Shown: one piece after another, positions 60,413 to 64,000 of the stretch | Numbering within the stretch: the first letter of the stretch is position 1 | Layout: every line of letters begins with the position of its first letter | From: Alkalispirochaeta alkalica DSM 8900 | GTDB lineage: Bacteria; Spirochaetota; Spirochaetia; DSM-27196; Alkalispirochaetaceae | Length of the DNA stretch: 64,000 nucleotides | Reading direction: 5' to 3' | Assembly: GCF_000373545.1 (NCBI RefSeq) | Contig: NZ_KB891701.1 | Span: 1-64,000 of the forward strand | Made by a program: the position numbers and the translations under genes | Notes under the pieces: generated by a model | The model's database searches: none | Told to the model about the DNA's origin: nothing | What the model saw: only the letters and a program-made list of their open reading frames with translations

Positions 60413-61723
60413 TCAGGCTCGCAGGGCCTCTACGGGGGGGAGCCCCGCCGCCCGCCGGGCAGGAAGATAGGATGCTGCCAGGGCAACGGCCAGGGAGTAG
60501 CAGAAGACCCCCAGGGTCGACTGGAGGTTCAGAAGCGGATGGATTACCGACGATATATCGATCTCCACCATGTCCAGGCGGGAACCGAAATCGATTCCCC
60601 CGATCTGGGCGGGCAGGACCAGGAGAGATCCCGCCAGAACCCCTGCCAGAGATCCCAGGGTTCCCAGCAGGGATGCCTCGGTGAAGAAGAGTCGAACCAG
60701 GGTTCCCTCGGACATTCCCAGGGCCGAGAGGGTTCCGATCTCGCGGGTTCGTTCGTGGATGGTCATCATGGTGGTGTTGACGATCACGCTGCTTCCCACG
60801 AGAAAGAAGCACAGGGCGATGATGCGGTAGATGATATCGGCCACCTGAAGATAACGGTAGCCACCGCTGACCTCTGTCCACGGGAGGGGACGAAGCTGGT
60901 CGAGTCCCTGCGCCTGAAGGACCTCGTCCACCGCCCGAACCAGACCGGGAGTATCGCTGCCGGTGCCGCTTATCAGGATTTCGCTCACCCCCCCCTCCAT
61001 ACGAAGGTACCGACTCGCTGTCTCCAGGGGCAGGAGGTAGGAAGTCTGGTTCATGTGCCCCAGAGGAAAGGCCACGAGGCCCGTTACATCCAGGGTAAAG
61101 GCGTTGGAGCTGCGCAGGCGGGTTGTGGTGAGCACCGTAAAGGGTTCTCCCGGCGAAAGCCCGAGTTTTTCGGCAAGTCCTGCTCCCACCAGGGCCTCGC
61201 TGGTTCCGGGGCGGGGGAGCCTGCCGCTCAGGAGGAGTCGCTCCAGGTCGAGGTCTTCCCTCTCCCGGTCCAGGTCGATTCCGATTCCCCGGGAGGGGAT
61301 CATCTCCTCACCCCGGAAGGTTGCTCCCTGGATGTGCACGCGGGGGCTCACCCGGTGGGTCTGATCCAGGCTTCGCAGGGCGGGGAGCAGAAGATCTGCC
61401 TCGGCCACGGTGTAGTGCAGAGGGTTCAGGTGCTCGTAGCGGTCGAAGAGGGCGTGGCGCAGGCGGACCTCTCCGGTTTCGTAGTTCCAGGAGTTGTGAC
61501 GGACATCGGCCCGGATCCCCTCCAGCAGGGCAAAGAGGAGGGTGATCGTACAGGCCGCCAGGGCGATGGCCGTCACCGAGAGGACGCTGCGCCGCCGGTT
61601 TCTCAGGATATTTCGTGTGGCCAGGGTGATAATGTTTCGCGCCATCGCTGGGGGCCAGAAGGGGAATGGCGGGACGCGCAGGGGAGGTGTCGATCTGTCT
61701 CTGTGATTTCTGTGCGTCTTCAT
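60413..61723 (-). CDS. FtsX/LolE-type ABC transporter permease (second copy)
   Basis: 436 residues. The ATG overlaps the preceding stop in TGATG; MARNIITLATRNILRNRRRS, 26 codons later, is the more typical family beginning and could be the real start. Topology is one N-terminal helix (VLSVTAIALAACTITLLFALLEG), a large periplasmic domain of about 220 residues, then three C-terminal helices (IIALCFFLVGSSVIVNTTMM, LGTLGSLAGVLAGSLLVLP, LGVFCYSLAVALAASYLPARRA). This is the MacB/LolCE layout. It should form a heterodimer with the other permease. Confidence 0.9.
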   Translation of the reverse strand: MKTHRNHRDRSTPPLRVPPFPFWPPAMARNIITLATRNILRNRRRSVLSVTAIALAACTITLLFALLEGIRADVRHNSWNYETGEVRLRHALFDRYEHLNPLHYTVAEADLLLPALRSLDQTHRVSPRVHIQGATFRGEEMIPSRGIGIDLDREREDLDLERLLLSGRLPRPGTSEALVGAGLAEKLGLSPGEPFTVLTTTRLRSSNAFTLDVTGLVAFPLGHMNQTSYLLPLETASRYLRMEGGVSEILISGTGSDTPGLVRAVDEVLQAQGLDQLRPLPWTEVSGGYRYLQVADIIYRIIALCFFLVGSSVIVNTTMMTIHERTREIGTLSALGMSEGTLVRLFFTEASLLGTLGSLAGVLAGSLLVLPAQIGGIDFGSRLDMVEIDISSVIHPLLNLQSTLGVFCYSLAVALAASYLPARRAAGLPPVEALRA

Positions 61724-63006
61724 CAGGTCCCCCGCAAGAGATCGGTGATAGGAAGGGAAAACATCCTCCCCAGGGGAAGGAGTGCTACCGTCGTGGCCAG
61801 GCAGATCGCCCCCAGGGGAGTGCCCGCCAGCGCGGGGACGCTCCAGACCCCCTGGAGAACGCCACTGAAGGGGTAGTCGCTCTTGAGATCTTCCAGGAGG
61901 GGCGTGTAGTCGATCCCCCAGGTCACGAGATACCAGGAGAGGCCCGCGCCGATCACGAGCCCCACCAGCCCCCCGATCGCCCCGATCGTCGACCCCTCCA
62001 GGGCGAAGAGAAGACGCAACTCCCGATGGTTCATTCCCAGGGCCTGCATCATGGCGATCTCCTCCTCCCGTTCCAGCACGGCCATGACCATGGTGTTGGT
62101 TATTCCCACCGCGGCGATGAGCCCCAGCAGCAGCAAAATCGCGTTCAGCATCGAGTCCTGCATGTCAAAGGCCCGGGAAAACTCCCGGGTCATCTCGTGG
62201 AAGGTGAGGACCTCCAGGGGCTCCCCCGGGGAATGTTCCCCCGCCAGTTGGGCTGCCTGCGTCGGGTCTCCCCGGCCGGGAAGGGCTTCATCCAGGGCGA
62301 TATGGATCATGGTGACGGCCTCCCCCAGCTCGAGGTCTTCCTGAACCTGGTCCAGGGGCAGATAGACCGTCGATCTGTTCAACCCGGGGTGGGGCGTGTC
62401 GAAGATTCCTGCCACCTCCAGATCCAGCAGCTGGTGAAAGCCCTGGCGGGTCCGGGTGATAACCGTTACGGGGAACCCCGGTTTTGCCCCCAGCTGGTCC
62501 GCCAACCAGGAGCCCAGGAGAATTTCAGGTTCCCCGGCGCGGAGAAACCGGCCATCCCGGATCGTTCGATCCAGGTGGAAGACGGCCGGGTCTTTCCGGG
62601 GGTCGATGCCGCAGAAATCCAGAAAGAGGGAGCCCTCCTCGGGGTAGGGGTCGTAGTGAACGATCAGTTCACCCCGAAAGGAGACCCGGGGGGCAGCGGC
62701 GATTGCATTTTTTTCCAGCTTTTCAAGCAGGGCGGAGGTGTTCCCGACGAGCCGATCCAGGGATCGTCGCGACCGGTCGTCCCAGTATCCCCGCGATGCG
62801 ATGGCGGCGCTCCCCGTAACGTAACGTGCCAAATTCCGTTCCGATTCGCTGCGAATCCCCTGGAGAAGGGAGGTCATGGCGATAAAGATCCCCACCCCCA
62901 GGGCGACGGCGCCGGTGGTGATCGCTGTCCTGCGCCGATAGCGGGTGAGGTTTTTTCCGGCCAGACGGGCCAGAAAGGAGATCTCGCCCCAACGAAGGCC
63001 CGTCAC
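61723..63006 (-). CDS. FtsX/LolC-type ABC transporter permease (first copy)
   Basis: 427 residues from a GTG overlapping the ATPase stop. The N-terminal helix is in AITTGAVALGVGIFIAMTSLLQG, then a periplasmic domain of about 240 residues, then three helices (ILLLLGLIAAVGITNTMVMAVLE, IGAIGGLVGLVIGAGLSWYLV, GAICLATTVALLPLGRMF). The cytoplasmic loop EREEEIAMMQALGMNHRELRLLFALEG is the FtsX-family coupling region. Confidence 0.9.
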   Translation of the reverse strand: MTGLRWGEISFLARLAGKNLTRYRRRTAITTGAVALGVGIFIAMTSLLQGIRSESERNLARYVTGSAAIASRGYWDDRSRRSLDRLVGNTSALLEKLEKNAIAAAPRVSFRGELIVHYDPYPEEGSLFLDFCGIDPRKDPAVFHLDRTIRDGRFLRAGEPEILLGSWLADQLGAKPGFPVTVITRTRQGFHQLLDLEVAGIFDTPHPGLNRSTVYLPLDQVQEDLELGEAVTMIHIALDEALPGRGDPTQAAQLAGEHSPGEPLEVLTFHEMTREFSRAFDMQDSMLNAILLLLGLIAAVGITNTMVMAVLEREEEIAMMQALGMNHRELRLLFALEGSTIGAIGGLVGLVIGAGLSWYLVTWGIDYTPLLEDLKSDYPFSGVLQGVWSVPALAGTPLGAICLATTVALLPLGRMFSLPITDLLRGT

Positions 63007-63737
63007 AGGAGGACCCTCTCCTGTTCCTCCTGGAGTGTGCCATCGCGGAGGAGGCAGAGCCGGGAAGCCCGGTCCATCACCCGGGGATCGTGGGTAGAAA
63101 AGACAAAGGTGGTACCCCGGCGCTGGTGGATCTCGCGCATGAGGTTCAGGATCGATGCGCCCGTCTCGGAGTCCAGGTTTGCCGTGGGCTCGTCGGCCAC
63201 GACGATCAGGGGGTTTTTAACGAGTGCCCGGGCAACGGCTACCCGTTGCTGCTGCCCTCCCGAGAGCTCGCCCGGTCGCCGGTTTTCCAGTCCCTCGAGT
63301 CCCACCTCGCCCAGGATCTCCCGGGATCGGTGAAAGACCTCCTCCGGGGAAAGGTTCAGCAGGGTCAGGGCGATGGCGACGTTTTCCTGGGCCGTGAGAA
63401 CGGGAATCAGGTTGAAGTTCTGGAAGATGAAGCCGATCTTTTTCCGTCGCACCGCGACCTGTTGTCGGGTGATCTCCCGGGCCTGACGGCGGCTCTCGGG
63501 ACGGGCGTTTCGGGAAGGGATAGGGATTCCCGCCAGGGTGAGTTCCCCCCGGTCAGCCTGATCGATGCACCCGATGATGTTGAGCAAGGTGGTTTTGCCC
63601 GATCCCGAAGGCCCTGCCAGGGCAAGAAAATCGGAGGGCCTGATCGAGAGGGTGATTCCCCGCAGGGCCTGCACCGGGGTGGCTCCGTTGTGGTAGCTCT
63701 TGTGGAGATCGGTGATCTCTATCATGGCGGGGGTCAT
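63003..63737 (-). CDS. LolD/MacB-type ABC transporter ATPase
   Basis: 244 residues. AAGGA precedes the ATG. Walker A GPSGSGKTTLLN, Q-loop IGFIFQNFNLIPVLTAQENVA, signature LSGGQQQRVAVARALV, Walker B LIVVADEPTANLDSET and the H-loop FSTHDPRVM are all intact. It drives the two FtsX-type permeases encoded next. MacB-type systems are mechanotransmitters that act on periplasmic cargo. Confidence 0.95.
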   Translation of the reverse strand: MTPAMIEITDLHKSYHNGATPVQALRGITLSIRPSDFLALAGPSGSGKTTLLNIIGCIDQADRGELTLAGIPIPSRNARPESRRQAREITRQQVAVRRKKIGFIFQNFNLIPVLTAQENVAIALTLLNLSPEEVFHRSREILGEVGLEGLENRRPGELSGGQQQRVAVARALVKNPLIVVADEPTANLDSETGASILNLMREIHQRRGTTFVFSTHDPRVMDRASRLCLLRDGTLQEEQERVLL

Positions 63738-64000
63738 GATCGTCCTTCCTTCTGACTGGCGAGATAGCGTTGAATGCTCTCGATGATCGGCTGGACCCCC
63801 AGATCGATCCGCCCCGGGGGGAGTCCCAGGAGAAGGTTTACGGTGTATTCCAGATGACGGACCTGGTCGGCGTATTCTGTGAGTTTTTCCGGGTTCTGGA
63901 TCGATTCCAGGATGATCTTTCCCTGACTGTGGCTGGTTCCTGCCATGAGAACCAGGAGAAACCGGCCAAACCCGCGAGGATCGGGAAGGAAGAACTCCCC
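63734..64000 (-). CDS. C-terminal part of an unrecognised protein (partial)
   Basis: The last 88 residues; the frame continues beyond the right edge. Visible sequence includes GEFFLPDPRGFGRFLLVLM, then TSHSQGKIILESIQNPEKLTEYADQ and VQPIIESIQRYLASQKEGRS, all probably helical. It overlaps the ATPase start by ATGA, so it belongs to the export operon. It could be the effector half of a TetR-type regulator, but this rests only on helical character and position. Confidence 0.6.
   Translation of the reverse strand, partial: GEFFLPDPRGFGRFLLVLMAGTSHSQGKIILESIQNPEKLTEYADQVRHLEYTVNLLLGLPPGRIDLGVQPIIESIQRYLASQKEGRS

Noticed and set aside
1-64000. rRNA, tRNA, insertion sequences, prophage genes
   Set aside because: I looked for tRNA-like cloverleafs, transposase motifs (DDE, HUH, serine recombinase) and phage structural genes and saw none.

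Overview
This 64 kb window is GC-rich bacterial DNA packed with accessory genes from a motile, sugar-using, double-membrane bacterium. The best guess is a free-living spirochaete of the Spirochaeta/Alkalispirochaeta type. The reasons are the transporter binding proteins whose leader ends in 'FAGGxxE'-like motifs, the large number of sensor kinases and chemoreceptors, HD-GYP signalling, and outer-membrane barrels ending in Phe. This is inference; there is no rRNA or tRNA to confirm it. I translated by eye and ran no searches.

Layout. 1-2.25 kb: a YesM/YesN-type two-component pair, with the regulator cut by the left edge. 2.6-7.4 kb: a translationally coupled triad of secreted binding protein, NtrB-like kinase and NtrC-like sigma54 activator. 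7.6-10.9 kb: a carbohydrate ABC transporter (binding protein plus two permeases) behind an almost perfect -24/-12 sigma54 promoter, so the triad is probably its sensor. 11-13.2 kb: a multi-PAS kinase. 13.3-20.4 kb: a ribose operon (LacI-type repressor, rbsD, rbsC, rbsB, rbsA, a second rbsC, rbsK) behind a 28-bp perfect operator palindrome. 20.3-22.3 kb: a lipase-like lipoprotein and a GAF/HD-GYP protein. 22.5-25.8 kb: a MarC-family protein, metY, a RelE/Phd-type toxin-antitoxin pair, and a decayed, internally deleted second metY copy. 25.8-34.6 kb: a Cache chemoreceptor, a second carbohydrate ABC transporter, a kinase/LuxR-type regulator pair and a NahK-like sugar kinase. 34.7-41.9 kb: a PocR/AraC regulator, then a TetR-controlled RND efflux operon. 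42-45.7 kb: a HisKA_2 kinase and a receiver-PAS protein with no output domain.

45.7-49.1 kb looks like a plasmid or secondary-chromosome maintenance module: a replication initiator (minus strand), an AT-rich stretch, five 22-23 bp iterons, then divergent parA and a ParA-partner gene, followed by a 27-bp perfect inverted repeat that could be a centromere. This suggests that the window is part of a large plasmid or chromid, or carries an integrated plasmid.

49.1-64 kb: an outer-membrane barrel, an OFA-type transporter whose ribosome site lies in a hairpin, a DUF1538-like membrane protein coupled to a triple PII-like protein, a dicarboxylate symporter, a chemoreceptor with a hemerythrin domain, and a MacB/Lol-type ABC export operon with a LolA-like protein and an outer-membrane barrel, cut by the right edge.

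Many genes in operons overlap by GTGA, ATGA or TGATG, and several promoters put an extended -10 box only 6-13 bases before the start codon, which suggests leaderless mRNAs.
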